Shown here one piece after another: positions 23,993-34,540 of a stretch of 64,000 nucleotides of DNA (position 1 is the first letter of the stretch; each line of letters opens with the position of its first letter). Source of the stretch: Desulfotruncus arcticus DSM 17038 (GTDB lineage: Bacteria; Bacillota; Desulfotomaculia; Desulfotomaculales; Desulfallaceae); the NCBI RefSeq assembly GCF_900113335.1, contig NZ_FOOX01000005.1, positions 124,001-188,000 of the forward strand, read 5' to 3'. A program made the position numbers and the translations under genes. The notes under the pieces are model-generated. The model was not told where the DNA came from, ran no database searches, and saw only the letters and a program-made list of their open reading frames with translations.

Positions 23993-24022
23993 TAAAAAAG
24001 AGATACCTTGCGGTATCTCTAT
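23993..24022 (-). terminator. Terminator overlapping the stop of the coiled-coil gene
   Basis: AGAGATACC, GCAA loop, GGTATCTCT, then TTTTTT on the minus strand. The stem begins within the stop codon of the gene at 24019. Confidence 0.92.
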
Positions 24023-25410
24023 ATTACCTGTTGGGGGGTCTTTTTAAATCTGCAAAACAGTTTGGCCACAAACCTTACCAATGGGTGCGCCATTGTTTTT
24101 TCCAACAATTTGTATTCATTTTTAATTTTGGCCATTTCCTGCTGGGACAAACGCAGAGACTTGTTCAGCCTTTCCCCTTCAGACATGGCATGCTTTAGAT
24201 CTGTGCTTAAAGTATTTATTTCTTCTCGCCAAATCTTTTCTTCGTGCTCCCTGGTCTCATTTAGTCTTTCTATTCTTTGCTTCAAATTAACAATTTCCGT
24301 CTGTAATTCAGCAACCCGTTCAGCGTGTAATTCCTTAATTTCCAGTAATTTCGTTTTGTTCTCCCGGTCACGCTCTTTATATTGCTGCAATTTACTGAAC
24401 ATGGTTTCCAACCCAGATTGATTCTTATTCAGAGCCTCTCTTATCTGCTGGTTTTCAAGCTCATGATCTCTAGCCCTTTTTACCCAAAGGCGGCATTGAT
24501 ACAAGATACTGTTGGCCTTGGATTCCAACTTCTGAAGGTGCTCTTTATAGCGGTAAATCTCTTTTTTCCTTAATGCCAGGAGCAAATCCTTCTCTGCCAT
24601 TTGGGTGTTTAGTTGTTCAAACCTGTTTAGATCATTCTGACGCAGTGCTAAAGCTGCAGCAGCTTCCTTATGTGCCGATTCAACCTCAGCAAGCTGCTTT
24701 TGCAAGCTTGTTGCACGCTCTGTCCATCTTTCCCGGTCTATAATCCACCGATCTCGTTGACGCTTTAGCGCCAGCAGATATCTTTTTAAAATTTTATCGT
24801 AAATAACCCTGGCTTCCTGGTTATAGCACCATACTCCTTTGCCTATTTCCTCAAAATAAGGAAACTTCCTCAAAACCCCCTCAATTTCATTTTTATCAGT
24901 AGCTCTCCATGTTCCTACCACTTCATTTAGCTGCGCCAGCGACAAACCGGTTGGGTTCATTATCAGCGCTTTGGTAACCAGTTGCTTAAGTGAGTATTGA
25001 CCTGTTTCTACTTCCCATTCCGTCAAACCCCAGTAACCGTTTGCCAGTTGTATAAACCTGCCGTCGTTGATCAATCCAACTTGTTCAGAAACAGACTTGC
25101 CTTTTTTCTTTTTATTACTTTTAGTCATATCTGCAAAGCTGAGTGGTTTTTGCTTTTTTAGTAAAATAGTATAAAACTGATCGTTATCTTTTTGTCCTTC
25201 TAAATTCAAAGTCCAGGAATGCTTTTGATCATTGGTAAAGCAAGTGTGTTGTTCCAGACACAAACGAACTTTTTCTTCCACTTGTTCCGAAGCATAATCC
25301 TTCAACATTTGTCTATGGACATAATTAGTCAATTCGGCAACTGACAAGGATTCAAAGAAAAACAATGTTTTTTTGAGCACATCTGTAAGTGAATTTAATT
25401 TGCCGCCCAA
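24019..25410 (-). CDS. Winged-helix plus long coiled-coil protein, function unknown
   Basis: A 463-residue protein. Residues 1-200 show three helix-turn-helix-like repeats (SVAELTNYVHRQM, YSLKQLVTKALIMNPTGLSL, with YWGLTEWE before the latter), reminiscent of HARE-HTH modules as in RNA polymerase delta. Residues about 215-440 are an almost unbroken coiled coil rich in E, K, Q and L. The end, MAHPLVRFVAKLFCRFKK, is amphipathic and basic. The TTG at 25410, five bases after AGAGGTGG, is the preferred start; a GTG at 25419 would overlap that site. It ends in a strong terminator and stands alone. I do not recognise a function. Confidence 0.75.
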   Translation of the reverse strand: MGGKLNSLTDVLKKTLFFFESLSVAELTNYVHRQMLKDYASEQVEEKVRLCLEQHTCFTNDQKHSWTLNLEGQKDNDQFYTILLKKQKPLSFADMTKSNKKKKGKSVSEQVGLINDGRFIQLANGYWGLTEWEVETGQYSLKQLVTKALIMNPTGLSLAQLNEVVGTWRATDKNEIEGVLRKFPYFEEIGKGVWCYNQEARVIYDKILKRYLLALKRQRDRWIIDRERWTERATSLQKQLAEVESAHKEAAAALALRQNDLNRFEQLNTQMAEKDLLLALRKKEIYRYKEHLQKLESKANSILYQCRLWVKRARDHELENQQIREALNKNQSGLETMFSKLQQYKERDRENKTKLLEIKELHAERVAELQTEIVNLKQRIERLNETREHEEKIWREEINTLSTDLKHAMSEGERLNKSLRLSQQEMAKIKNEYKLLEKTMAHPLVRFVAKLFCRFKKTPQQVI

Positions 25411-25543
25411 AATTCCCACCTCTTTACATTTTCCATATTTTGTATTTATATATTTCCCTATTCAAACCCAATATCCTTCCTGTAATTGGTAATTTTTTAT
25501 TTTTTATCTTTTTTATTAAAAAAAATTATTTCTGATTATTATC

Positions 25544-25573
25544 TTGTTTAATACCGTTTTACTACCATATAAT
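25544..25573 (+). promoter_or_regulatory. Sigma-A-type promoter of acuA
   Basis: TTGTTT and a perfect TATAAT are 18 bases apart, about 55 bases before the acuA ATG, on the plus strand. Confidence 0.6.
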
Positions 25574-25629
25574 TAAAATAAGATCTGATAATGTTCTGAA
25601 TAAGATTAAGTTATTTAAGAGGTGAACGA

Positions 25630-26226
25630 ATGAATAGTTCAGAATTTTTGATAGAAGGGCCTGTTGAACCGTCATATATATTGAATCTGGAAATGTCTCA
25701 GGATTTATGCATTTTCAGAGAACCGCCCAAGCAGCAGAAAGCATTGGCTGAAATTGCCGGCTCAGATGACGGTATGGTTTATTTAATCAGAGATAATAAT
25801 ACAATAATTGGTTATGTAACGTTTCATAATCCGGACAAGTATAGCCGCTGGTCTAATCATCCTGGTATTATGGAACTTGGCGCAATTGAAGTAAGCCCCA
25901 ATTATCGCGGGCATAAACTGGGCAGCCGCTTATTGGAATATGCTTTTGCAAATCCGATTATGGAAGAAAAGATTGTAATCACCATAGAGTTTTGCTGGCA
26001 TTGGGATCTTGACAATACCGGACTGGATATATGGAAATACCAAAAAATGCTGAGCAAGCTTTTTGGAAGTGTCGGTTTAGTTCGCATTCCAACGGACGAC
26101 CCGGAAATACTGGAACATATCGCCAACGTTCTAATGGCACGATTCGGGTCAAATGTCTCTGAAGAAGATCTTAAAAAATTTGAAGAGATGCAATTCTGCG
26201 GTGGAAGTATATTTAACTATAAATAA
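25630..26226 (+). CDS. acuA: AcuA-like protein N-acetyltransferase (GNAT)
   Basis: A 198-residue GNAT protein close to Bacillus AcuA: EGPVEPSYILNL, FREPPKQQKALAEIAG, ELGAIEVSPNYRGHKLGSRLL (acetyl-CoA pyrophosphate loop), EFCWHWDLDNTGLDIWKYQKM and the end VLMARFG. AcuA acetylates and switches off acetyl-CoA synthetase. The ATG follows AAGAGGTGAACGA. It is the only clear plus-strand gene in the window; acuB and acuC are not adjacent. It shares a bidirectional terminator with guaB. Confidence 0.88.
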   Translation: MNSSEFLIEGPVEPSYILNLEMSQDLCIFREPPKQQKALAEIAGSDDGMVYLIRDNNTIIGYVTFHNPDKYSRWSNHPGIMELGAIEVSPNYRGHKLGSRLLEYAFANPIMEEKIVITIEFCWHWDLDNTGLDIWKYQKMLSKLFGSVGLVRIPTDDPEILEHIANVLMARFGSNVSEEDLKKFEEMQFCGGSIFNYK

Positions 26227-26235
26227 TTTCGTAAA

Positions 26236-26262
26236 AAAAAGCCGGTTACCCGGCTTTATAGA
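26236..26262. terminator. Bidirectional terminator between acuA and guaB
   Basis: AAAGCCGG, TTAC, CCGGCTTT, with a run of T after it on the minus strand. It serves the convergent acuA and guaB genes. Confidence 0.93.
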
Positions 26263-26266
26263 TTAT

Positions 26267-27745
<1,479 letters not shown>

Positions 27746-27815
27746 TTATAGTGAATATATTTTAATATTTTAACATACTTATAGCGCAGGGGGACATCTT
27801 TTTTACCCTTTAATT

Positions 27816-28040
27816 TTAATCTTGCCCCATTACTGAACCCAATCCATGCCGCATAAAATGATCACGCAGATGATGAATCAATTTTTCTGTTACATCGAAT
27901 TCTTCCGCCATCTCAAAATCTGATTTTCCTTCCTTGACTCCCTCAACAAAATCATCAAAATCTATACCTACTTCCTCTGTCTTAAATTTCAGACTTGTCT
28001 CCGTACTCCAAGGTACCCTTGAACGAAGATACTCTTCCAC
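27816..28040 (-). CDS. Small helix-turn-helix-like protein (74 aa)
   Basis: A 74-residue acidic protein. GKSDFEMAEEFDVTEKLIHH looks like a helix-turn-helix of the kind seen in small sporulation-type regulators. It follows ytrI on the same strand by 48 bases with AAGGAGTG before the start. Function unknown; lengths and context suggest a conserved clostridial protein. Confidence 0.7.
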   Translation of the reverse strand: MEEYLRSRVPWSTETSLKFKTEEVGIDFDDFVEGVKEGKSDFEMAEEFDVTEKLIHHLRDHFMRHGLGSVMGQD

Positions 28041-28088
28041 AGCTGGACACTCCTTTTTAGTTTATTTTGCCCAGCTTTTATTTCTTTA

Positions 28089-28565
28089 TCAGGATGGATT
28101 TTTTATAGGGATAACTTCCAGGTACACTAAAACGTTTTCTGCAATAACAACCATAGTAATCTTAACTCGAATTTTATTCCCTTCGACTTCAATCTCCCGA
28201 TTGTCTATTATTCCAGGAACCAGCTGATAATTAACACTTTCCACCTCTTGTCCCGTTATTACCTTTAGCCATTCCCTGACCTTTTTATCCACAGTCAACT
28301 CAATAGTGCTTTTTTCGTAATCGGTATATTTACATTTGTCGTCAAAGGATACTTTTGTACTAACCTTGGTGATGATTCTTCTGTAACTGGCGTTGTTTTC
28401 TTTTAATTCCTTAATTTCTTTTTCATTAACGGATATTTTTTCCCTTAATGAGCGATTCTCTATGTAAAGCGCGTCAATTTGTATTCCAACCAGCACACCG
28501 GATAAAGTGGCTCCCAATAAAATGCCCAGAGAGAATACAGCGGTAAAGAAAAGAACCCGTTTCAT
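28089..28565 (-). CDS. ytrI: Sporulation membrane protein YtrI-like
   Basis: A 158-residue protein with one N-terminal membrane segment (residues 5-30), a short coiled coil (residues 35-65) and an extracytoplasmic domain of about 90 residues. It overlaps the YtrH gene by ATGA. In Bacillus ytrH and ytrI are one sigma-E-controlled pair needed for normal sporulation. The assignment rests on topology, size and pairing more than on sequence motifs. Confidence 0.7.
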   Translation of the reverse strand: MKRVLFFTAVFSLGILLGATLSGVLVGIQIDALYIENRSLREKISVNEKEIKELKENNASYRRIITKVSTKVSFDDKCKYTDYEKSTIELTVDKKVREWLKVITGQEVESVNYQLVPGIIDNREIEVEGNKIRVKITMVVIAENVLVYLEVIPIKNPS

Positions 28566-28891
28566 TGGTTATCACCGGATAGCATCAGCAAAATATAGTA
28601 GCCCGCCTGGGTACCGGCCAGAGCGCTGATTATAAAGATTAACTGTTTGACTACGGCGCGGACTTCTCCCTGGAACAACCCGGACTCTAGAATTTCAATT
28701 GTTGAAAAGGTGCCCCCAATGGCGGCTACAATTGCCCATACCTTTATTTCCCTGGCCAGTTTCAACATGGTACCCACAGGTGGTTCCCTGAACAGTACAG
28801 CGGCAAAGGAGCCGATTAAAGCCGCACCAATAATAATACCTAAAGCAGTGAAAAATATTAATACCATTTTGTTCGGAAAAGCATCCATCAA
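28562..28891 (-). CDS. ytrH: Sporulation membrane protein YtrH
   Basis: A 109-residue protein with three predicted membrane segments (10-32, 48-66, 80-104) and the YtrH pattern ALIGSFAAVLFREPPVGTML and KVWAIVAAIGGTFSTIEI. Upstream, CATATACT at about 28928-28935 on the minus strand resembles a sigma-E -10 element, though no clear -35 was found. Located in the mother-cell or forespore membrane during sporulation by analogy. Confidence 0.85.
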   Translation of the reverse strand: MMDAFPNKMVLIFFTALGIIIGAALIGSFAAVLFREPPVGTMLKLAREIKVWAIVAAIGGTFSTIEILESGLFQGEVRAVVKQLIFIISALAGTQAGYYILLMLSGDNQ

Positions 28892-29011
28892 AAATTCCCC
28901 CGTGTAATTGTTTCTTGTCCAAGTATATGTTTCAATCTATTAAGAAATTAACAAAACAACGGGGATATCTTGAGCTTATTCCGCCTGGTTCAAAGCATTT
29001 TGCCAACAATA

Positions 29012-29034
29012 AAAGAAGCGGGGAAATACCCCGG
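29012..29034 (-). terminator. Terminator of def
   Basis: CGGGG, TATTT, CCCCG followed by CTTCTTTTATT on the minus strand, 18 bases after the def stop. Confidence 0.75.
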
Positions 29035-29050
29035 ATTTCAGCTGCATTTA

Positions 29051-29572
29051 TTAAATATTAATTTGTCTTGATACTTTGATTAAGTTATAGACATCTAAAG
29101 GTTCGTTGGTGCTTTCGCTAAAAATTTGTCCCGCAGCAACATGATCAATATATAAGATCCCATCTAAATGTTCTAGCTCATGTTGCAGACAGCGGGCTAT
29201 AAAACCATCGCCTTCAATTAAAAATTCCTCACCGGCCCTGCTTATAGCCTTTACTTTAACGTATTGGGCCCTCGTTACTTCGCCCCAAACGCCGGGCAAT
29301 GATAAGCACCCCTCCGGTCCGGTTTGCTCGCCTGATTTTTCAATTATTTGAGGGTTAATTAATTCTATAAAGCCGTCCCCACCATCTATTACAACGATTC
29401 TTTTTAAAATCCCTACTTGCGGAGCTGCCAATGCCGCGCCATTAGAGGACGCTTTAAGAGTATCAGCCATATCATCAAGCAACTGCAAAATAGATTGAGT
29501 TATTTCGGCAACATGTTTGCATTTCTTTCGCAGGATTGGGTCCCCAAGCTTTCCAATCACACGCTCTGCCAT
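29051..29572 (-). CDS. def: Peptide deformylase
   Basis: A 173-residue metalloprotease with the three deformylase motifs: GAALAAPQVG, EGCLSLPG (metal Cys) and LQHELEHLDG (HExxH). It removes the formyl group from nascent proteins. It starts 60 bases after cobC and ends in a terminator. Motif one has A in place of the usual first L/I (GxGLAAPQ), a tolerated change. Confidence 0.95.
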   Translation of the reverse strand: MAERVIGKLGDPILRKKCKHVAEITQSILQLLDDMADTLKASSNGAALAAPQVGILKRIVVIDGGDGFIELINPQIIEKSGEQTGPEGCLSLPGVWGEVTRAQYVKVKAISRAGEEFLIEGDGFIARCLQHELEHLDGILYIDHVAAGQIFSESTNEPLDVYNLIKVSRQINI

Positions 29573-29631
29573 TTGAGTTCTCCCCCTTTAAAACAAGTGA
29601 TATCCTGAATATCATATGCAGTTCCATAATT

Positions 29632-30249
29632 TTAAATCGTTTCCAAATGGCTGCAATCGTTGTACAATTCCAGAATACTTTTATCCCAAGCATGAAAATA
29701 AACAATGGACAGTGAGGCATTATCCTGCCTCAATTTCCAGTATTGATTGAGGTCAATACCCAATACGGTACCAACAATGCTCCGGATCGTCCCTCCATGC
29801 GCCACTACAGCCACCGTTTGATCACTGTGTTTTAAAACGATGTCTTTAATGGCCTGGTTTGAACGTTCTGCCAGTTCATTCAGAGTCTCTCCGCCAGGGA
29901 TTCTTGTTTCCAGGGGGTTCGACCACCATGTTTGCGACAGATCACTATAATTTTGCTGAATCTCTTTAAAAGTTAGCCCTTCCCAGTCGCCAAAGTTTAA
30001 TTCCTGCAAACCTGGCAGCATTATAACCTGCCTGTGGTGTGGTTCTGCGACAATGCTAGCCGTTTTTATGGCCCGGGTTAGGTTGCTGGCATAAAAGGCT
30101 TCAATTTTCCGGCCGGACAGCCGTTTACTTAAAGCCACAGCCTGTTGTACACCCTGATCGCTAAGGGGAATATCGGTTTGCCCTTGTAATTTTGCGTTTT
30201 TATTCCAAACAGTTTCACCATGCCTGATCAGCAACATCCTACAGCCCAT
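29632..30249 (-). CDS. cobC: Histidine phosphatase, probable alpha-ribazole-5'-phosphate phosphatase CobC
   Basis: A 205-residue phosphoglycerate-mutase-fold phosphatase: MLLIRHGETVWNKNAKLQGQ gives the catalytic RHG and a second His in VAVVAHGGTIRSI. In a cobalamin operon this family member removes the phosphate from alpha-ribazole phosphate (or adenosylcobalamin phosphate). It begins one base after the cobD stop. Specificity is from context. Confidence 0.85.
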   Translation of the reverse strand: MGCRMLLIRHGETVWNKNAKLQGQTDIPLSDQGVQQAVALSKRLSGRKIEAFYASNLTRAIKTASIVAEPHHRQVIMLPGLQELNFGDWEGLTFKEIQQNYSDLSQTWWSNPLETRIPGGETLNELAERSNQAIKDIVLKHSDQTVAVVAHGGTIRSIVGTVLGIDLNQYWKLRQDNASLSIVYFHAWDKSILELYNDCSHLETI

Positions 30250-30250
30250 G

Positions 30251-31336
30251 CTAATCTCCTTTCATGGCCTCTGTAAGCGCCCCAATCAAGATTACATTCT
30301 CTTTGCGCGTCCTGACTGCAACCCTGATAAAACAATTGTTTAACCCGCTGAAATTGGAGCAATCACGGACAAGAACACCCTTTCGGGCCGAGAATGTCAC
30401 CAATTGTGTAGAGGTCATGCCTTCCTTTAAAATTTTAACCAGCAGGTAATTGGCATTCCCCGGATAAGCCTTCAACCCGGGAATTCGCGATATAGACCGG
30501 TAGAGAAATTCCCGTTCCCGGTGAACAAGTTCTATCGTCTCATCCATATAGTCAAAATCTGTCAGTGCAGCTTTACCTGCAATTTGAGCAAGTATGTTAA
30601 CATTCCACGGATCTTTTCCAGCCTCCAGTTGGCGCACAATTTCAGCAGGGCCAAGCAACGCTCCAAGGCGTAAACCCGGGATGCCGAAAAATTTGGTCAG
30701 GGAATAGAGCACCAGTAACCTGGGATATTTGTTTAACAGGGGCATTACTGAAAGCTGTTTGCCGGACTCGGTAAAGTCAATAAAGGCTTCGTCCACCACT
30801 GTATAAACGCCGTTGTTGTTTGCATGCTCGATAATTGATTTAATAATTGACCTGTTTTCCACCCTGCCGGTTGGATTATTGGGGTTGCAAATGAATATAA
30901 CGTCACTACCGGGTAAAGCTTTGATTACCCGGGCCGCCGGCAGCGCAAAATCATTTTGTTCCTGCAACATAATTTCTTTGACTTCTCCCCCGGCACAGTT
31001 GATCGCTTCCCCGTATTCAATAAAGGTTGGTGCTGCAACCAGCGCAGTCTTGAATTTTAGTGCATGGGCAATTAGATAAATTAATTCCGACGCCCCGTTG
31101 CCAAAAATCATATTTTCAGGCGAGACTTCCAGGTAGCCAGAAAGTGCGCTGCGCAATTCACTGCAACTCGGATCCGGGTAATGCCTGATTAAATCCAAAT
31201 TATCTTGTATAGCTTTTATAGCCGCGGGGGACGGTCCCAACGGGTTGATATTGGCACTAAAATCATAAATTTGTTGAACCGGGCAGCTTGCTTTTCGGGA
31301 ATATCCGAAAACATCGCCACCATGTTTATACTCCAA
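30251..31336 (-). CDS. cobD: L-threonine-O-3-phosphate decarboxylase CobD
   Basis: A 361-residue HisC-like PLP enzyme: HGGDVFGYSRKASCPVQQIY with DFSANINPLGPSP at the start (typical for CobD), ICNPNNPTGR, DEAFIDF, and the lysine motif YSLTKFFGIPGLRLG around 215. It makes aminopropanol phosphate for the nucleotide loop. HisC is excluded by the N-terminal signature and operon. Confidence 0.92.
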   Translation of the reverse strand: MEYKHGGDVFGYSRKASCPVQQIYDFSANINPLGPSPAAIKAIQDNLDLIRHYPDPSCSELRSALSGYLEVSPENMIFGNGASELIYLIAHALKFKTALVAAPTFIEYGEAINCAGGEVKEIMLQEQNDFALPAARVIKALPGSDVIFICNPNNPTGRVENRSIIKSIIEHANNNGVYTVVDEAFIDFTESGKQLSVMPLLNKYPRLLVLYSLTKFFGIPGLRLGALLGPAEIVRQLEAGKDPWNVNILAQIAGKAALTDFDYMDETIELVHREREFLYRSISRIPGLKAYPGNANYLLVKILKEGMTSTQLVTFSARKGVLVRDCSNFSGLNNCFIRVAVRTRKENVILIGALTEAMKGD

Positions 31337-31348
31337 AATAAATACCTC

Positions 31349-32122
31349 CTACCAAAAACGAACCGGGGCGCTGAATAATTGCGGCAATATATTGTATGCC
31401 GGAAAAGCTGCCAGGTAAACAATTAATTCACTGCCTTCACAGGTTGCACCATAAATATCACCTGTAAGGCCGCCCAATTCCGCTTTTACTTTTTGTGCCA
31501 CAAAATGAACCACTATAAAAAGGGTCAACCAGATTAAAAGGCCCGCCACCCCGGCGGTTAAAATTGTTATTAGTGCTGCTCCCAAAGTGGCCAGAGCAAA
31601 TTCACGCTTTCCTGCATACAAGGAATAAAGCGTGCCCAGCCCTTCATTGCGCGCGTAAGGGAAAAAGACAATTAAATAGACCATTGCCCACCTGCTCAAA
31701 ACAGTGGCAAGAATGATTAAGGAAGTTAAAATCTCCACCGGTAGAGCTGTAAACGCCGAATATTTTAAGAGAAACAGACACGCGAGGCCAAGGACGCCAA
31801 AGGCGCCAACCCTGCTATCCCTCATAATTTCCATTTTTCTTTCTTTTGAACGGCCGCTGAACATCCCGTCAAAAGTGTCCATAAATCCATCAAGATGGAT
31901 GCCGCCTGTTAGTGCCGCCATAGTAACAATTAATAGAGCTGCTACAACCGGCACAGGAAATACCAGGATAAATATTTGCCTGGCGAGCAGCAGGGCGATA
32001 CCCAAAATCAAACCTACCGCCGGAAAATAAACAGGTGATTTTCCAAAGGCAATTTCATTAAATTCGCCGTTATAAAGTCTAATCCTGGACAGGTGCTGAA
32101 GAGCAAAAAAGAAACTTTTCAA
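31349..32122 (-). CDS. cobS: Cobalamin synthase CobS (adenosylcobinamide-GDP ribazoletransferase)
   Basis: A 257-residue membrane protein with about six hydrophobic segments, the CobS metal motif TGGIHLDGFMDTFDGMFSG, and RDSRVGAFGVLGL. It joins alpha-ribazole to adenosylcobinamide-GDP in the membrane. Normal length; it begins three bases after cbiA. Confidence 0.95.
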   Translation of the reverse strand: MKSFFFALQHLSRIRLYNGEFNEIAFGKSPVYFPAVGLILGIALLLARQIFILVFPVPVVAALLIVTMAALTGGIHLDGFMDTFDGMFSGRSKERKMEIMRDSRVGAFGVLGLACLFLLKYSAFTALPVEILTSLIILATVLSRWAMVYLIVFFPYARNEGLGTLYSLYAGKREFALATLGAALITILTAGVAGLLIWLTLFIVVHFVAQKVKAELGGLTGDIYGATCEGSELIVYLAAFPAYNILPQLFSAPVRFW

Positions 32123-32125
32123 TGC

Positions 32126-33508
32126 TTAAATCCTCCTGTAACGCCTGTAAGCCGCACAGGAGCGCAAAAGTCCGAGTGCTGCAGCAGTTGATCCGGCGAA
32201 ATGGATGTGCAAGTAGGTGGCCAGGATATTGCTGTCGGCGTGTCCATCCCGGTGACTACTGCCATCACCGGGCTTTTGCAGCAGATAAGCACTATTTAGC
32301 TTATCTGCGTTTATGCTGGAATAGTGAAATTCATGCCCCTTTAGTTTGGAGCCCTTATCCACCAGAATGTTTGAACTGATAGCGGTAGCGGACACATACC
32401 CCAGTGCCGCCCGCTTATGCCCCATTTGGCAGCTGGCGGGTATAATTCCTGCGCCTTTGTATTCACACCCGGAAAAATCTTTGATTGAAGTGCATAGATA
32501 CATTAATCCTCCGCATTCAGCGTATACCGGCATACCTCCGGCGGCGCTCTGCTGCAAATCCCGGATAAACATATGATTATCCGCCAGCTGTTCAATAAAA
32601 ACTTCCGGAAAACCGCCGCCTATATACAGCCCGTCCAGATCTTCAGGTAATTTGGCATCATTAAGCGCACTGCAGGTATAGATTTCTGCCCCCAGACACT
32701 CCAACAGATCCAGTCCATCCTGGTAGTAAAAATTGAAAGCCTTGTCTCTTACGACACCAAGATTAATTTTTACTTGTTTATGCACCGCAAAAATATTTTC
32801 CAACCTGCTTAAAGCAGGGGCACGCCCGGCCAGACTCAAAATTCTGTCTACTGGTATAGCCTCCATGATCCTGTGCGCCATTTTGTCAATCACACTGACG
32901 ATTTTTTCGTTTTCCAAAGATGGAACCAGGCCCAGGTGTCTTTCCGGCAGGTGCAGGTCCTGCTCCCGCAAAATTCCACCCAAAACCGGGACACCTGTTT
33001 TCGCTTCTATTGCTTCTTTTAGTATCTTAAAATGACGCGGACTGCCCGCGCGATTAATAATTACACCCGCCAGGGGTACACCGCCCGGAAAGTTGGAAAA
33101 ACCCCAAACCAGTGCTGCAGCGCTGTGAGCCATAGAGCGGGCATCCAAAACAAGAATTACCGGGCATTTTAATATTTGCGCCACCCGCGCTGAACTGCCG
33201 TCATCTCCCGCTCCGATTCCATCATATAATCCCATGACACCCTCGATTACACTGATGTCCGCGCTGCGCGCCGAACGGGTAAAAACCTCCTGAACACCTT
33301 CCGGACCGAGGAAAAAAGTATCCAGGTTTCTTGATATGCGCCCGGTGGCAATTTGATGAAAACCCGGATCAATATAATCCGGGCCTACTTTAAATGGCTG
33401 AACGCGTAAGCCGTATTTGTCAAGCATAGCCATAACCGCCAGGGCCACAGTTGTTTTACCAACACCGCTATGCGTACCGGCTATCATTATGCGCGGCAAA
33501 TTCAACAC
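32126..33508 (-). CDS. cbiA: Cobyrinate a,c-diamide synthase CbiA
   Basis: A 460-residue glutamine amidotransferase: N-terminal P-loop AGTHSGVGKTTVALA, DYIDPGFH, and a C-terminal class I glutaminase with YIGGGFPEVF and the nucleophile Cys in YAECGGLMYL. It amidates the a and c side chains of cobyrinate. Standard size. The last ~30 residues are divergent (RSCAAYRRYRRI) but the catalytic His of ILATYLHIHF is kept. Confidence 0.94.
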   Translation of the reverse strand: MLNLPRIMIAGTHSGVGKTTVALAVMAMLDKYGLRVQPFKVGPDYIDPGFHQIATGRISRNLDTFFLGPEGVQEVFTRSARSADISVIEGVMGLYDGIGAGDDGSSARVAQILKCPVILVLDARSMAHSAAALVWGFSNFPGGVPLAGVIINRAGSPRHFKILKEAIEAKTGVPVLGGILREQDLHLPERHLGLVPSLENEKIVSVIDKMAHRIMEAIPVDRILSLAGRAPALSRLENIFAVHKQVKINLGVVRDKAFNFYYQDGLDLLECLGAEIYTCSALNDAKLPEDLDGLYIGGGFPEVFIEQLADNHMFIRDLQQSAAGGMPVYAECGGLMYLCTSIKDFSGCEYKGAGIIPASCQMGHKRAALGYVSATAISSNILVDKGSKLKGHEFHYSSINADKLNSAYLLQKPGDGSSHRDGHADSNILATYLHIHFAGSTAAALGLLRSCAAYRRYRRI

Positions 33509-33578
33509 TAATTTTCATTCCCTTCCGGTTATCCGAAAAAGTTTTTACGTTACTTGTATCTGGCGATAGATGCTAAAA

Positions 33579-34538
33579 CTAAACAGTTACCAATAACCTT
33601 ACAACACAACAGCACATTACACTGATCAAAGAACCTGCGTATAGCATTTCAATAGCACGGGCAATATGGTCAGGCCTTAAGGCTTCACAGCTATCACCCA
33701 TGTAATGGCGAAAAGAAACCACGCCGCCGTAAGAATTTCTTCCGCCCAACCGTATCCCCAGGGCACCGGCCATAACGGATTCAGGCACTCCACTGTTGGG
33801 ACTGGGATGCATTTTGGCATCCCTGCGCCAGGCTGCCAGAGCCGCTCTGTTATCCCTGTTGGTTATCCAGGCGGCAATCAATAAAGCGATGCCGGCCAAC
33901 CTTGCCGGTAGGTAACCAGCAATATCATCAAGCCTGGCGGAAGCCCAGCCGAAGTCTATGTATTTTTCGTTTTTATAGCCCAGCATGGAATCTAATGTAT
34001 TTACAGCGCGATAGGCCATAGCTAGCGCAGGTCCGCCAATAATAGCGTAAAAAATTGGAGCAACAACGGCATCCACCAGATTTTCCGCTACAGTTTCCAC
34101 TGTGGCGCGCGTTACATCACCCGATTCCATTTCACTCGTATCCCTGCCGACAATCCAACTTACCTTTACCCTGGCCAGACCTAAGTTGCCTGACACGAGT
34201 ATGGCTTTGATTTCTTTAGCTGCGCCGGCCAGCCCCCGGGTTGCGATTGTAGTGGAAATAAGCCACGAAGCAATCAGCATATAAATAAAAAAGCTAACCT
34301 TTAACGCAGCTATTAAAATCAAGCTTGCTACGATATAACTGCCTGCTGTTATCAAAATGGCTACAGCCATACCGGCTATTCTTAAACCTGTGGGAGAAAA
34401 AACACGTTTCCTGAACAGTTTTTCCAATCTGGCAATCCAGTTGCCTATAATCACTACCGGATGTGGAATCATAGACGGGTCACCGATAGCCAGGTCCAGA
34501 ACATAGCCCAGCAATACCTGTATTACGATAATATCCAT
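33579..34538 (-). CDS. cbiB: Adenosylcobinamide-phosphate synthase CbiB
   Basis: A 319-residue membrane protein beginning LGYVLDLAIGDPSMIPHPVV, with GRDTSEMESGDVTRATVETVAENLVDAV-type motif (residues 125-155) and NTLDSMLGYKNEKY. It attaches aminopropanol phosphate to cobyric acid. It begins two bases after cbiP. Confidence 0.94.
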   Translation of the reverse strand: MDIIVIQVLLGYVLDLAIGDPSMIPHPVVIIGNWIARLEKLFRKRVFSPTGLRIAGMAVAILITAGSYIVASLILIAALKVSFFIYMLIASWLISTTIATRGLAGAAKEIKAILVSGNLGLARVKVSWIVGRDTSEMESGDVTRATVETVAENLVDAVVAPIFYAIIGGPALAMAYRAVNTLDSMLGYKNEKYIDFGWASARLDDIAGYLPARLAGIALLIAAWITNRDNRAALAAWRRDAKMHPSPNSGVPESVMAGALGIRLGGRNSYGGVVSFRHYMGDSCEALRPDHIARAIEMLYAGSLISVMCCCVVRLLVTV

Positions 34539-34540
34539 AA

